Of a stretch of 64,000 nt of DNA, positions 50,376 to 58,590 are shown one piece after another; within the stretch, counting starts at the first letter, position 1; each line of letters opens with the position of its first letter. Source of the stretch: Fidelibacterota bacterium (GTDB lineage Bacteria; Fidelibacterota; UBA8477; JABMPR01); assembly GCA_018673925.1 (NCBI GenBank), contig JABHBL010000004.1, forward strand, positions 47,729 to 111,728. Direction: 5' to 3'. The notes under the pieces are model-generated. The model was not told where the DNA came from and did no database searches. It saw only the letters and a program-made list of their open reading frames with translations. A program made the translations under genes and the position numbers.

Positions 50376-51565
50376 GTTTCAATTTATTTCTGATAAACAA
50401 AACGTTACCGAGGGGTGCTCAACCAGGATCACCTGAATATCGGGGTCATGTAGGGGTGCTTGAAGGCTGGGTCTCCATTATTGGCAACTTTATTCTATTT
50501 ATTATCAAATTGATCTTTGGATGGATGGTTAGCAGTATTGCACTAATTGCAGATGCCTTCCATACACTATCAGATGTGGCTACCTCCATTGTGGTCATCT
50601 TTGGGTTTAAGGTTGCGCAAAAACCAGCGGATAAAGAACATCCCTTTGGTCATGGTCGTGCAGAAACCATTGCTACTTTGACCATTGCCATCCTCATGGC
50701 GGTGGTGGCTCTGGAATTCTTCAAGGGAGCTATTGATCGACTATTCTTTTCTGAAGCGGATATCGATGTATCAAAAATTGATTGGCTGGTAATCGGTATT
50801 GTGTCATTGACCGCCCTTGGTAAGGCCTGGATGGCTTACTTTGCTTATCAGCTTGGCGAGCTAATAGATTCTGATGCTTTAAGGGGTGACGCAGTTCACC
50901 ATAAGAGTGATGTCTATACTACTTTGCTAGTGATTGCGGCATTGGTAGGTGCTTATTTTGGTGTCCCTTTTGTGGATGGTATCATGGGTGTCGGTGTGGC
51001 TATTATGATTCTTCACGCGGCCTATGAAATCGCTCGCGAAGCCATTGATGATTTGTTGGGCAAACCGGCCACGACTGAGTTTATACAAGAAATCACTACT
51101 CTGGCAACAACGGTTCCTGGGGCACGCCAAGTTCATGATGTCGTCGTTCATAACTATGGTGATCAGAGCTTTATCTCATTGCATATTGAAATTGATGAGG
51201 CCACATCGCCATCAATTGCACACAACATTGCTGATAATGTTGAACATAAATTGGCACACGACCTAAATGCTCAGGTTGTTACTCATATTGATCCGGTTGC
51301 TGTTTCTGGAAAAAATGTAAACAAGGTTCGCAAGATCATAGAGAAGGCTATTTCTGTATTTAATGATCAATTCACTGTTCAGGACTTAAGAATTGTTGGT
51401 GAGGATCCAGTAGAATCCATCCTTTTTGAACTTCCAGTACCTGCAGATTGCGAAAAAAAGAGTGAGATAGAAGCTTCTATCCGCGAAGCACTCGGTTTGG
51501 CCTATGAACGCGCTGCTGTCATTATTGAATTCAAAGCGCAGATGACAGAATCCCAAAACAATTGA
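50372..51565 (+). CDS. Cation diffusion facilitator (CDF) efflux transporter
   Basis: The start is ATG 50372, sharing ATGA with the upstream stop. Six transmembrane helices carry the two metal-binding HxxxD motifs (DAFHTLSDVATSIVV and AVHHKSDVYTT), with KEHPFGHGRAETIA between. The cytoplasmic part (about 210-397) is longer than usual and seems to hold two dimerisation-type domains, the first with VHDVVVHNYGDQSFISLHIE. CDF proteins export Zn, Fe, Mn or Co with proton antiport; the metal is not predictable here. Its place between an iron-sulphur enzyme and a metal-dependent dehydrogenase could point to iron or manganese, but that is inference. Confidence 0.9.
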   Translation: MSFNLFLINKTLPRGAQPGSPEYRGHVGVLEGWVSIIGNFILFIIKLIFGWMVSSIALIADAFHTLSDVATSIVVIFGFKVAQKPADKEHPFGHGRAETIATLTIAILMAVVALEFFKGAIDRLFFSEADIDVSKIDWLVIGIVSLTALGKAWMAYFAYQLGELIDSDALRGDAVHHKSDVYTTLLVIAALVGAYFGVPFVDGIMGVGVAIMILHAAYEIAREAIDDLLGKPATTEFIQEITTLATTVPGARQVHDVVVHNYGDQSFISLHIEIDEATSPSIAHNIADNVEHKLAHDLNAQVVTHIDPVAVSGKNVNKVRKIIEKAISVFNDQFTVQDLRIVGEDPVESILFELPVPADCEKKSEIEASIREALGLAYERAAVIIEFKAQMTESQNN

Positions 51566-51582
51566 ATGATGGTCACCCAAAG

Positions 51583-52227
51583 ATGAGCAACTTTCCCTAC
51601 AAACACATCATGTGGGATTGGAATGGCACCCTCCTAGATGATTCAAGGATGGCAGTCATGGTTATCAATAAGACCCTGGCAAAAAGGGCTATGCCCACTA
51701 TCAGTCATGCCCACTACCAAAAAATATTTGGGTTTCCAGTGATTGATTATTACCGACGCCTGGGCTTTGATTTTGTTGATGAATCTTTCGAGGTAGTTGG
51801 TACAGAATTTATAGACGGGTATGAGAAGCATAAGTTTGATGTCGGCTTACATGCAGGTGTTGAGGAGATTTTATTAAAGCTAAGCTCATTAAGAGTGAGT
51901 CACTCAATCTTATCGGCTTATAAGCAAAATACATTGGATGAATTGGTAGCTCATTTTGGACTTACCCATCGATTCTTGAAAATAGTAGGTTTAAACAACC
52001 ACTATGCTCACAGTAAGGTAGACAACGCTATTCAGCTGATGTCGGAGCTTGAATATGACCCCTCAGAGACATTGTTTGTTGGTGATACGGAGCACGATTT
52101 TGAAGTTGCAGAGGCGATTGGCGTGAACTGTGTGCTCATCCCGGGAGGACATCAGACTAGAGAAGCTTTAGAAAGCACCGGTGCCCAGGTCATTAATAAT
52201 TTAGTAGAACTTTTAAATTTGGTATGA
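51583..52227 (+). CDS. HAD-superfamily phosphatase (phosphoglycolate phosphatase-like)
   Basis: HAD motif I is IMWDWNGTLLDDS, with both Asp residues; motif II is SHSILSAYKQNTL; the motif III Lys is probably in HSKVDNAIQL; motif IV is LFVGDTEHDFEVAEAIGV. The cap is helical, class IA. WDWNGTL in place of FDFDGTL is common in FCB phosphatases. I chose ATG 51583; a TTG at 51562 overlapping the CDF stop is possible and neither has a clear ribosome binding site. The stop shares ATGA with the dehydrogenase gene that follows. Confidence 0.85.
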   Translation: MSNFPYKHIMWDWNGTLLDDSRMAVMVINKTLAKRAMPTISHAHYQKIFGFPVIDYYRRLGFDFVDESFEVVGTEFIDGYEKHKFDVGLHAGVEEILLKLSSLRVSHSILSAYKQNTLDELVAHFGLTHRFLKIVGLNNHYAHSKVDNAIQLMSELEYDPSETLFVGDTEHDFEVAEAIGVNCVLIPGGHQTREALESTGAQVINNLVELLNLV

Positions 52228-53432
52228 GTGATAAAAACACCAAGCGAACCATAGTTACACTCCCTGGAGACGGGATTGGCAAAACTGTTTTAGAGTCTGC
52301 CCTACAAGTGTTGGAGGCTGCTGGGTTTATTGCAGACTATGTTGAAGGTGATATTGGTTGGGAATTTTGGCGGGCAGAAGGAAACCCACTTCCGCGGCGT
52401 ACCCTGGATCTCATTGCTGAGCATAAGATCGCACTATTTGGTGCCATTACATCTAAACCAAAAGATGAAGCCTTTGAAGAGCTTGCGCCAGAATTGAAAT
52501 CATTAGGTCTAATATACGCCAGCCCCATTGTCGGTTTGCGCCAACATTTTGGGTTAGATATCTGTTTACGCCCTTGTCATTCCTATCATGGAAATCCATT
52601 AAATTTTGTACGACGTGGTCGAGATGGGATCTTTGAAGAACCATCAGTTGATGTAGCGATATTCAGACAGAATACGGAAGGATTGTATGGGGGGGTGGAA
52701 TGGAGTAATCCTCCTGATGATGTACATGATGCATTAATGACCCATCCTAAATTCAGCCAGAATTTTGGTGACACACCTATTGATGAGCTTTCTATTTCTA
52801 CTCGCATCTTCACAAAAAAAGCCACGGAACGAATCCTACGAGCTGCTTTTGAACATGCTAAAAAATATGAATATAAATCAGTGACCGTTTGTGAAAAACC
52901 CAACGTGATTCGAGAAACCTCTGGCATGATGTACAAAATGGCTCAGGAGATTCAGGCTGCTGATTTTCCAGGCATTGAGCTATGGAATACCAATATCGAT
53001 GCACAGATGATGTGGTTAACCAAAAACCCCGAAAATTATGATGTCATCGTGGCAGGTAATATGTTTGGGGATATTGTTTCTGATGGTTTTGCAGGTCTCA
53101 TTGGTGGGTTAGGTTTTGCAGCAAGCGCACAGTACAATACAGATACAGGAATTGGAGTATTTGAGCCCACCCACGGTTCAGCTCCCAGGTATGCTGGTTA
53201 TGCTACCTCCATTGTCAATCCCATTGCCATGATTGAGGCAGCCTGTATGATGCTTGATTTCATTGATGAACAAGCCATTGCTATCAAAATCCGGAAAGCC
53301 GTGGCTGAAATCATTGATGAGGGGGTTATACGTACCTACGATATGGCTCGGCTCACTGGCACTGCAGATGTCATCCATAGAGGTGCAGCTTCAACTGTTG
53401 GCATGGCAGAGGCAATCATAGCCAGGCTTTAG
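52224..53432 (+). CDS. Isocitrate/homoisocitrate dehydrogenase family protein
   Basis: The 402-residue beta-decarboxylating dehydrogenase has the family elements TLPGDGIGKTVLESAL, ICLRPCHSYHGNPLNFVRRG (substrate loop with Arg), VDVAIFRQNTEGLYGGVEW, the Lys/Asn region TVCEKPNVIRETSGM, metal-binding Asp in NTNIDAQMMWL and NMFGDIVSDGFAGLIGG, and the nucleotide loop FEPTHGSAPRYAG. It is longer than isopropylmalate dehydrogenase and lacks the phosphorylation loop of E. coli Icd. Isocitrate and homoisocitrate cannot be told apart with confidence. Operon membership with the homoaconitase-like gene suggests the two enzymes act in sequence, giving 2-oxoglutarate or 2-oxoadipate. Confidence 0.85.
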   Translation: MSDKNTKRTIVTLPGDGIGKTVLESALQVLEAAGFIADYVEGDIGWEFWRAEGNPLPRRTLDLIAEHKIALFGAITSKPKDEAFEELAPELKSLGLIYASPIVGLRQHFGLDICLRPCHSYHGNPLNFVRRGRDGIFEEPSVDVAIFRQNTEGLYGGVEWSNPPDDVHDALMTHPKFSQNFGDTPIDELSISTRIFTKKATERILRAAFEHAKKYEYKSVTVCEKPNVIRETSGMMYKMAQEIQAADFPGIELWNTNIDAQMMWLTKNPENYDVIVAGNMFGDIVSDGFAGLIGGLGFAASAQYNTDTGIGVFEPTHGSAPRYAGYATSIVNPIAMIEAACMMLDFIDEQAIAIKIRKAVAEIIDEGVIRTYDMARLTGTADVIHRGAASTVGMAEAIIARL

Positions 53433-53581
53433 CAATTATTTCTGAGGTCAGGGCATTTCGACCAGTCTACGCTCATGAGTTTCGACTAGGCCGGCAGACT
53501 CTATCTCCGGATATAAACTATCTATTATACATGTTTTAAGCACTTTTTGCGAAGATTGATATCTCCAAAGAAAATATCTAT

Positions 53582-53604
53582 TTAATAAATTAAGTATTTA
53601 TTAA
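53582..53604. promoter_or_regulatory. Perfect inverted repeat, candidate operator of the XRE-cupin regulator
   Basis: Nine-base arms TTAATAAAT and ATTTATTAA (53582-53590 and 53596-53604) flank a 5-base spacer, ending 29 bases before the regulator's first ATG. XRE dimers usually bind such palindromes and often control their own operon. The rest of 53433-53633 is AT-rich without other clear signals; the local AT bias lowers the weight of the match. Confidence 0.4.
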
Positions 53605-53633
53605 GTCATAATTTTTTATTTAATTCAAGCACT

Positions 53634-54188
53634 ATGATGGACTTGATGGGAGAACGGATAAAACGCAGGAGAGAAAAACTCCATATTCAAGCCAGTGATC
53701 TGGCCAAGTCAATTGGTGTTACAGCAAGTCTGATCTCTCAAATAGAGCGGGCTAAAGCGTTTCCTTCCATACTGACCCTAAAGAAGATTGCTGATGCTCT
53801 GCACATTACGGTGGGAGCTCTCATCGGTGAGGAAAGCAGTCTCAACCAGCACCCACTTGTTCACACGAATGAGAAGAAATTTGTGAAAAAGAACAAAACG
53901 GGGACAAAATCATATCTTCTTTCTCACCATGACTCAGATAAAATTATGGATCCCTTCTTCCTGGATTTTCCGGTAAAGGGCAATTCAAATGATATAATGA
54001 CTACCAACAACCCCCGGCAGGAATACTGCTATGTAGTACGGGGAGCATTTGATGTGGTAGTTGGAGCTAATAGTTATTCAATAGAGGAAGGTGACAGTTT
54101 TTACTTCACCTCAAAAGAACAGCATTTATTCACCAACACATACTCAGCCCACTCACAGTTGTTGTGGGTCGTAAATCAAAGCAGCTGA
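53634..54188 (+). CDS. XRE-family regulator with C-terminal cupin domain
   Basis: The 184-residue protein has an N-terminal helix-turn-helix (GERIKRRREKLHIQASDLAK, then SIGVTASLISQIERAKAFPS) and a C-terminal cupin barrel (NPRQEYCYVVRGAFDVVVGA, EEGDSFYFTSKEQHLFTN) that likely binds a small effector. This layout is shared by regulators of amine, amino acid and polyamine catabolism such as PuuR. It lies 33 bases before the aminomutase gene and most likely controls the whole 53634-59793 run, with the amino acid substrate or a product as effector. ATGs at 53637 and 53646 are alternative starts. Confidence 0.88.
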   Translation: MMDLMGERIKRRREKLHIQASDLAKSIGVTASLISQIERAKAFPSILTLKKIADALHITVGALIGEESSLNQHPLVHTNEKKFVKKNKTGTKSYLLSHHDSDKIMDPFFLDFPVKGNSNDIMTTNNPRQEYCYVVRGAFDVVVGANSYSIEEGDSFYFTSKEQHLFTNTYSAHSQLLWVVNQSS

Positions 54189-54221
54189 GCCCAGTTAATC
54201 ACCAGAAACAGGAGTGATAAG

Positions 54222-55829
54222 ATGTCATCAGGAAACAACGATATGCAGATTTTTCAGCAGTCAGATATAGATGTACTTATGGATCGTCACGATCTTAGCC
54301 AGGAGAGTAGAGATACGATCAAAAATGAAAACCTGCTGCCACCGAGCATGCTCTCGCGGATGCACAATAGTTTTCCCCAACATTCCATATTGAAGCCTAA
54401 TTATGGAGCACTTTTTACCCACGGGAAGAACAAATATTCGACCATTATCGGATTCAGGGAAGTCTGTGGTATTCTAAAAGAAAACGGTATAAAACTCACA
54501 GAAATGAAAGAGCGAGAGCTCTTTGTAGAGGTTTATGCTTTTTTGGCTACCAAGCACATCCTGAATACCATCAATTGGAATAATTACCTGGAAGATCCTG
54601 TCTTCCAGCTGGTCTTTCCTCAGCCAGGGATGATTGCTAAAGAAGTGGTTGATGAGTATAAATCCATTGAGGATGATGCTGAAAGAATGAAGATGGTCGT
54701 CAGTTATCGCGACAAAACCAATCCACATGATGGCAATCAGATTTTGAACCGTCCCTCTTTTTATGATGAGGAAGGTGGGCTTGAAGCCGTCGATGGTGGC
54801 CAGCATAAGTATCCCCAGGTTTTCCTCTTGTTCGACAAGACCACTCAGGGATGTTTTGCCTACTGCACCTACTGTTTTCGTCATGCCCAGGTCCGTGGTG
54901 ATGAAGATATGTTCATCCAGGATGATGTGGCTCAGGTACATAGTTATCTACGTCTTCACAAAGAGGTTACTGATATTTTGATCACCGGTGGTGATGCTGG
55001 ATACATGCCAGCCTCCCGCCTGGCTGCCTATCTGGAACCCATCATGCATGATCCAGAATTGATGCACATCCGCAATATCCGCATTGCTTCAAGGGCTTTG
55101 ACTTATGAGCCTGATGTGGTCTTACAGCGTAAGTATGATGATGCACTGGAATTGTTTGGTCGTCTCATCGATCACGGTGTTCAGGTGCTTTGGATGGGAC
55201 ACTTCTCAACACCTAAGGAAATGCTGAATATTCACACAATTGCCGCAATTCGCAGATTGCGCAAATATGGGATTAATGTGAGAAGTCAGAGTCCCATGAT
55301 GAACCATGTTAGTCTCTTTATGGATGATAATGGCAAGGTAGATATTGATCGCTCGGCCCAGAACTGGATCGATTTGGCCCATATGTTGATGATGTTGGGT
55401 ATGCAATTCCACTCTATCTACTGTGCCAGACCTACTGGCGAGCATGGCTACTTTACCGCCCCGTTGGCAGATATGGATAAGATCTTTAGCAAGATCTATC
55501 ACACTCTACCCTCTGTGGCCAGGCCTTCGCGCTATATCACCATGACCTCTTCAGCAGGGAAAGTCTCCCTTCTTGGCACGGTTACTGTAAATGGTGACAA
55601 AGCCTTTGCTTTGAAATTCAACGAAGCCCGAAATATGAAATGGATGGACAAGGCCTTTTTGGCTAAATATGACGAGGAAGAGAACACAATTGAAAAACTC
55701 ATCCCCTACGGAACCGAGAAATATTTCTTTGAAGATGAGCTCGCTCAAATAGAGGACGATCTCCAGGAAAAATTTGATAAAAGCGAATTAAACAAGGATC
55801 AGGTCTTACAAGTTCTTAAGGTAGAATAA
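54222..55829 (+). CDS. Divergent KamA-family radical SAM 2,3-aminomutase
   Basis: The 535-residue product belongs to the lysine 2,3-aminomutase family: EDPVFQLVFPQPGM before the core, the radical SAM cluster CFAYCTYC (Cys211, 215, 218), VTDILITGGDAG, and a likely PLP lysine in SSAGKVSLLG (Lys447). It is over 100 residues longer than clostridial KamA, with an extra N-terminal helical region and a different tail. The two aspartates that hold the lysine side-chain amine in KamA (Asp293, Asp330) align with Ala402 and Thr440, so the substrate may not be lysine. Such enzymes move the amino group from C2 to C3 using AdoMet and PLP. Three genes for beta-amino-acid breakdown follow. Confidence 0.82.
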   Translation: MSSGNNDMQIFQQSDIDVLMDRHDLSQESRDTIKNENLLPPSMLSRMHNSFPQHSILKPNYGALFTHGKNKYSTIIGFREVCGILKENGIKLTEMKERELFVEVYAFLATKHILNTINWNNYLEDPVFQLVFPQPGMIAKEVVDEYKSIEDDAERMKMVVSYRDKTNPHDGNQILNRPSFYDEEGGLEAVDGGQHKYPQVFLLFDKTTQGCFAYCTYCFRHAQVRGDEDMFIQDDVAQVHSYLRLHKEVTDILITGGDAGYMPASRLAAYLEPIMHDPELMHIRNIRIASRALTYEPDVVLQRKYDDALELFGRLIDHGVQVLWMGHFSTPKEMLNIHTIAAIRRLRKYGINVRSQSPMMNHVSLFMDDNGKVDIDRSAQNWIDLAHMLMMLGMQFHSIYCARPTGEHGYFTAPLADMDKIFSKIYHTLPSVARPSRYITMTSSAGKVSLLGTVTVNGDKAFALKFNEARNMKWMDKAFLAKYDEEENTIEKLIPYGTEKYFFEDELAQIEDDLQEKFDKSELNKDQVLQVLKVE

Positions 55830-55831
55830 CT

Positions 55832-56545
55832 ATGATCAACAAGTTGGTTGGGTCGGATGCAGAGGCTGTATCTGATATTTTTGATGGTGCCATAGTCATG
55901 ATTGGGGGGTTTGGCGAAGCCGGAAGCCCCATTGAATTGATTCATCGGCTCATCGATCTTGGTAGTAAGAACCTCACGGTGGTGAGCAATAACACAGGGA
56001 GTGGCAATGTGGGGATCGCTGCTCTCATTGAAAACAGGCAGGTCCGCAAAATGATCTGTTCGTTTCCTAGAAGCACTAATTCAGTGGTCTTTCCCGAATT
56101 ATATCGAGCTGGTGAGATCGAGCTTGAGTTGGTTCCCCAGGGAACACTGGCTGAACGCATCAGGGCAGGCGGTGCAGGAATTCCAGCCTTCTATACCCCA
56201 TCATCGGTAAACACTCCTCTGGCTGAAGGCAAGGAACAACGTGAGTTCAATGGACAATCCTATGTCCTTGAATACGGAATCAAAGCTGATTTCAGCCTGG
56301 TGAAATGTCAGAGTGCTGACCGTTATGGCAACTTGACTTATAACAAGACTGCTAGAAATTTTAGTCCACTCATGTGTACAGCTGCTGAAACAACCATCGT
56401 CCAGGCCAAGTACATCGTTGAGGCAGGGGAGATTGACCCAGAAACGGTTGTTACCCCCGGTATCTTCGTTAACCGGATAGTGGAGATCAATGAACCGGCC
56501 CATGAATCCATTCTTGTAGCCAGTGGCGAGAGGTATCTCCGATGA
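55832..56545 (+). CDS. 3-oxoacid CoA-transferase, subunit A
   Basis: The 237-residue product is the alpha chain of a family I CoA-transferase, with VMIGGFGEAGSPIELI (CoA-binding GGFG), LTVVSNNTGSGNVG, PQGTLAERIRAGGAGIPAFY, YVLEYGIKADFSLVKC and YNKTARNF. Relatives include ScoA (succinyl-CoA:3-oxoacid), PcaI (3-oxoadipate) and AtoD (acetoacetate). It activates a beta-keto acid by moving CoA from a donor such as succinyl-CoA or acetyl-CoA. It starts 2 bases after the aminomutase stop and overlaps the subunit B gene by 4 bases. Confidence 0.92.
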   Translation: MINKLVGSDAEAVSDIFDGAIVMIGGFGEAGSPIELIHRLIDLGSKNLTVVSNNTGSGNVGIAALIENRQVRKMICSFPRSTNSVVFPELYRAGEIELELVPQGTLAERIRAGGAGIPAFYTPSSVNTPLAEGKEQREFNGQSYVLEYGIKADFSLVKCQSADRYGNLTYNKTARNFSPLMCTAAETTIVQAKYIVEAGEIDPETVVTPGIFVNRIVEINEPAHESILVASGERYLR

Positions 56546-57192
56546 ATTCGACTGAACGCGTAGGGTGGAGCCGTATTGAAATGGCTCAAAAAGCCGCTCT
56601 TGACATTCCTGATGGCTCGTATGTAAATCTTGGTATTGGTATGCCTGAGCTTATCGCTGATCATGTGCCTGAGGGAATAGAAGTTATTTATCATACTGAA
56701 AATGGCTTGCTGGGGATGGGTCCAGTTCCTGAGGCAGGTTATGAGGATGTTGAACTCATCAATGCCGGGAAGAAGTATGTCACAGCTATTCAAGGCGCCT
56801 CATTTTTCCACCATGCTGATAGTTTTACCATGATCAGAGGTGGACACCTCGATATATCTATCCTGGGGGCACTTCAGGTTTGTGAAAAGGGTGATCTGGC
56901 CAATTGGTCCACTGGAAAACCAGGAGCCATCCCTGCTGTTGGTGGTGCTATGGATCTGGTTGCTGGTGTGAAAAATGTTTGGGTGATCACGGATCACAAT
57001 ACCAAGGACGGTCAATTTAAGTTGGTAAACAATTGTAGTTTTCCCCTCACGGGAAAAGGTGTGGTGGATCGGGTTTACACCAACCTGGCTATTATAGAAA
57101 TTACCGAGGAAGGATTGAAGGTGAGGGACATGGCTCCTGGAATCACCTTTGAGTTTCTTCAGGAAAAAACAGAACCAAAACTTCTTCAGTAA
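56542..57192 (+). CDS. 3-oxoacid CoA-transferase, subunit B
   Basis: The 216-residue beta chain has VNLGIGMPELIADHV and the catalytic glutamate in YHTENGLLGMGP (Glu53), which forms the gamma-glutamyl-CoA thioester intermediate. SFTMIRGGHLDISILGALQV, KGDLANWSTG and GGAMDLVAGVKNVWVIT are strongly conserved family stretches. The sequence fits both ScoB and PcaJ. Co-translation with subunit A is indicated by the ATGA overlap. With the aminotransferase and thiolase downstream it completes a beta-keto acid activation and cleavage set. Confidence 0.93.
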   Translation: MNSTERVGWSRIEMAQKAALDIPDGSYVNLGIGMPELIADHVPEGIEVIYHTENGLLGMGPVPEAGYEDVELINAGKKYVTAIQGASFFHHADSFTMIRGGHLDISILGALQVCEKGDLANWSTGKPGAIPAVGGAMDLVAGVKNVWVITDHNTKDGQFKLVNNCSFPLTGKGVVDRVYTNLAIIEITEEGLKVRDMAPGITFEFLQEKTEPKLLQ

Positions 57193-57215
57193 CCAGCATT
57201 ATAAGGTCCTCAGAA

Positions 57216-58562
57216 ATGAACGATCAAATCAAAACCAATGAAAGCATCTATGCAGATGCTGTGAATGTGTTACCTGGTGGTGTAAGTAGAAATACCATCT
57301 TCCACAAACCATATCCCCATTATGTAGCTGGCGCCAGTGGCTGTATGGTCACTGACATAGACGGCGTTGAGCGAGTTGACTTTGCTAATAATATGGCTTC
57401 ACTCATCCATGGTCATGCTTATCCCAACATCGTGGAAGCTGTCATTGAACAGCTCAGAAAAGGAACGGCATACACACTGGCTACTGAGATCGAAGTACGC
57501 TATGCTCAGCATTTGACCAGTCGGACTCCCAGCTTTGAAAAAATTCGCTTTGTGAACTCTGGTACAGAGGCAGTCATGTCTATGATCAAGACCGCCAGGG
57601 CATTTACCGGAAAATCGAAGATAGCCAGGGCGGAAGGCTCCTACAATGGTTCATATGACTATGTGGAAGTAAGTCAGATCTCTAATCCAGATAACTGGGG
57701 GGACTTAGATAGTCCTAACCGGAATCCCCTGGCATACGGAACACCCCAGGGTGTATTGGATGATGTCATTATCTATCCTTTTAATGATGTGGAGCGTACT
57801 ATTCGTTTGCTGGATGAGAATGCAGATGATATTGCCTGCGTACTGGTTGATCCCATTCCACACCGTGTAGGGTTATTTGAGGCAACCAATGAATTTATTG
57901 AAGCCATCTATGCCTGGACCCGCAAACACGACGCCCTCATGGTTTTTGATGAGGTGATCACCTATCGAACCAACTATGGTGGAGCCCAGCAAAATTATCG
58001 CGTTAGACCAGATATTACAGCACTGGGAAAAATGATTGGTGGTGGTTTTCCCGTGGGAGCTTTTGCCGGGAGAACTGATGTGATGAAGGTGATGGACCCC
58101 AATGAAAGCCCCTTGTTATTGCCACACTCAGGAACGTTTTCAGCAAACCCAATTACTATGACTGCTGGATATGTGGCCATGCAGGATTTTGATCAGGATG
58201 CTGTCCTGAAGCTCAATGAGTTAACAGCGCTGGCAGTGGCTCAGGTTAAGGAGGCTATTCAAATTGCAGATGTCCCCATGTCGGTCTCGGGCTCAGGATC
58301 AATGTTCAGACTTCACCCCAGAACAACAACGCCCAAATCTTATCGCAAAGCTTATCAGGGAAAAAAAGAGAAAGCTGTGATGGTAAAAATTCTCGATCAT
58401 CTCTTTTATGAGGAGAATATCATCATGGTGAACACTGGGACAGCAATGCTTTCAACGGCTATCACCGGCAAAGAGGTTGACCAACTCTCTCAAGGTATGC
58501 TCAATGCCTTTAAATTAACCAGGGATGAATTAATTAACGTACAAGATGACCCGCGTGGGTAG
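57216..58562 (+). CDS. Class III aminotransferase, probable beta-amino-acid transaminase
   Basis: The 448-residue PLP enzyme follows the glutamate-1-semialdehyde aminomutase branch of class III: ADAVNVLPGGVSRNT, NNMASLIHGHAYPNIVEAV, VNSGTEAVMSMIKTARAF, the PLP-ring Asp in VFDEVITYR (Asp245), and the Schiff-base Lys in ALGKMIGGGFPVGAF (Lys272). It is not a heme-pathway enzyme by context. The same branch contains beta-phenylalanine and other beta-amino-acid aminotransferases, and the gene sits directly behind a 2,3-aminomutase, whose product would be a beta-amino acid. The amino acceptor is unknown, probably 2-oxoglutarate or pyruvate. Confidence 0.85.
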   Translation: MNDQIKTNESIYADAVNVLPGGVSRNTIFHKPYPHYVAGASGCMVTDIDGVERVDFANNMASLIHGHAYPNIVEAVIEQLRKGTAYTLATEIEVRYAQHLTSRTPSFEKIRFVNSGTEAVMSMIKTARAFTGKSKIARAEGSYNGSYDYVEVSQISNPDNWGDLDSPNRNPLAYGTPQGVLDDVIIYPFNDVERTIRLLDENADDIACVLVDPIPHRVGLFEATNEFIEAIYAWTRKHDALMVFDEVITYRTNYGGAQQNYRVRPDITALGKMIGGGFPVGAFAGRTDVMKVMDPNESPLLLPHSGTFSANPITMTAGYVAMQDFDQDAVLKLNELTALAVAQVKEAIQIADVPMSVSGSGSMFRLHPRTTTPKSYRKAYQGKKEKAVMVKILDHLFYEENIIMVNTGTAMLSTAITGKEVDQLSQGMLNAFKLTRDELINVQDDPRG

Positions 58563-58590
58563 CTAATCAGCTGGCGGAAAAGGACAAGAC

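Noticed and set aside
54222..55829. Osmolyte gene ablA (N-acetyl-beta-lysine synthesis)
   Set aside because: The partner acetyltransferase ablB is absent and the downstream genes are catabolic.
57216..58562. hemL, glutamate-1-semialdehyde aminomutase
   Set aside because: The fold matches but the gene lies in an amino acid catabolic operon with no heme genes, and the sequence fits beta-amino-acid transaminases of the same branch.
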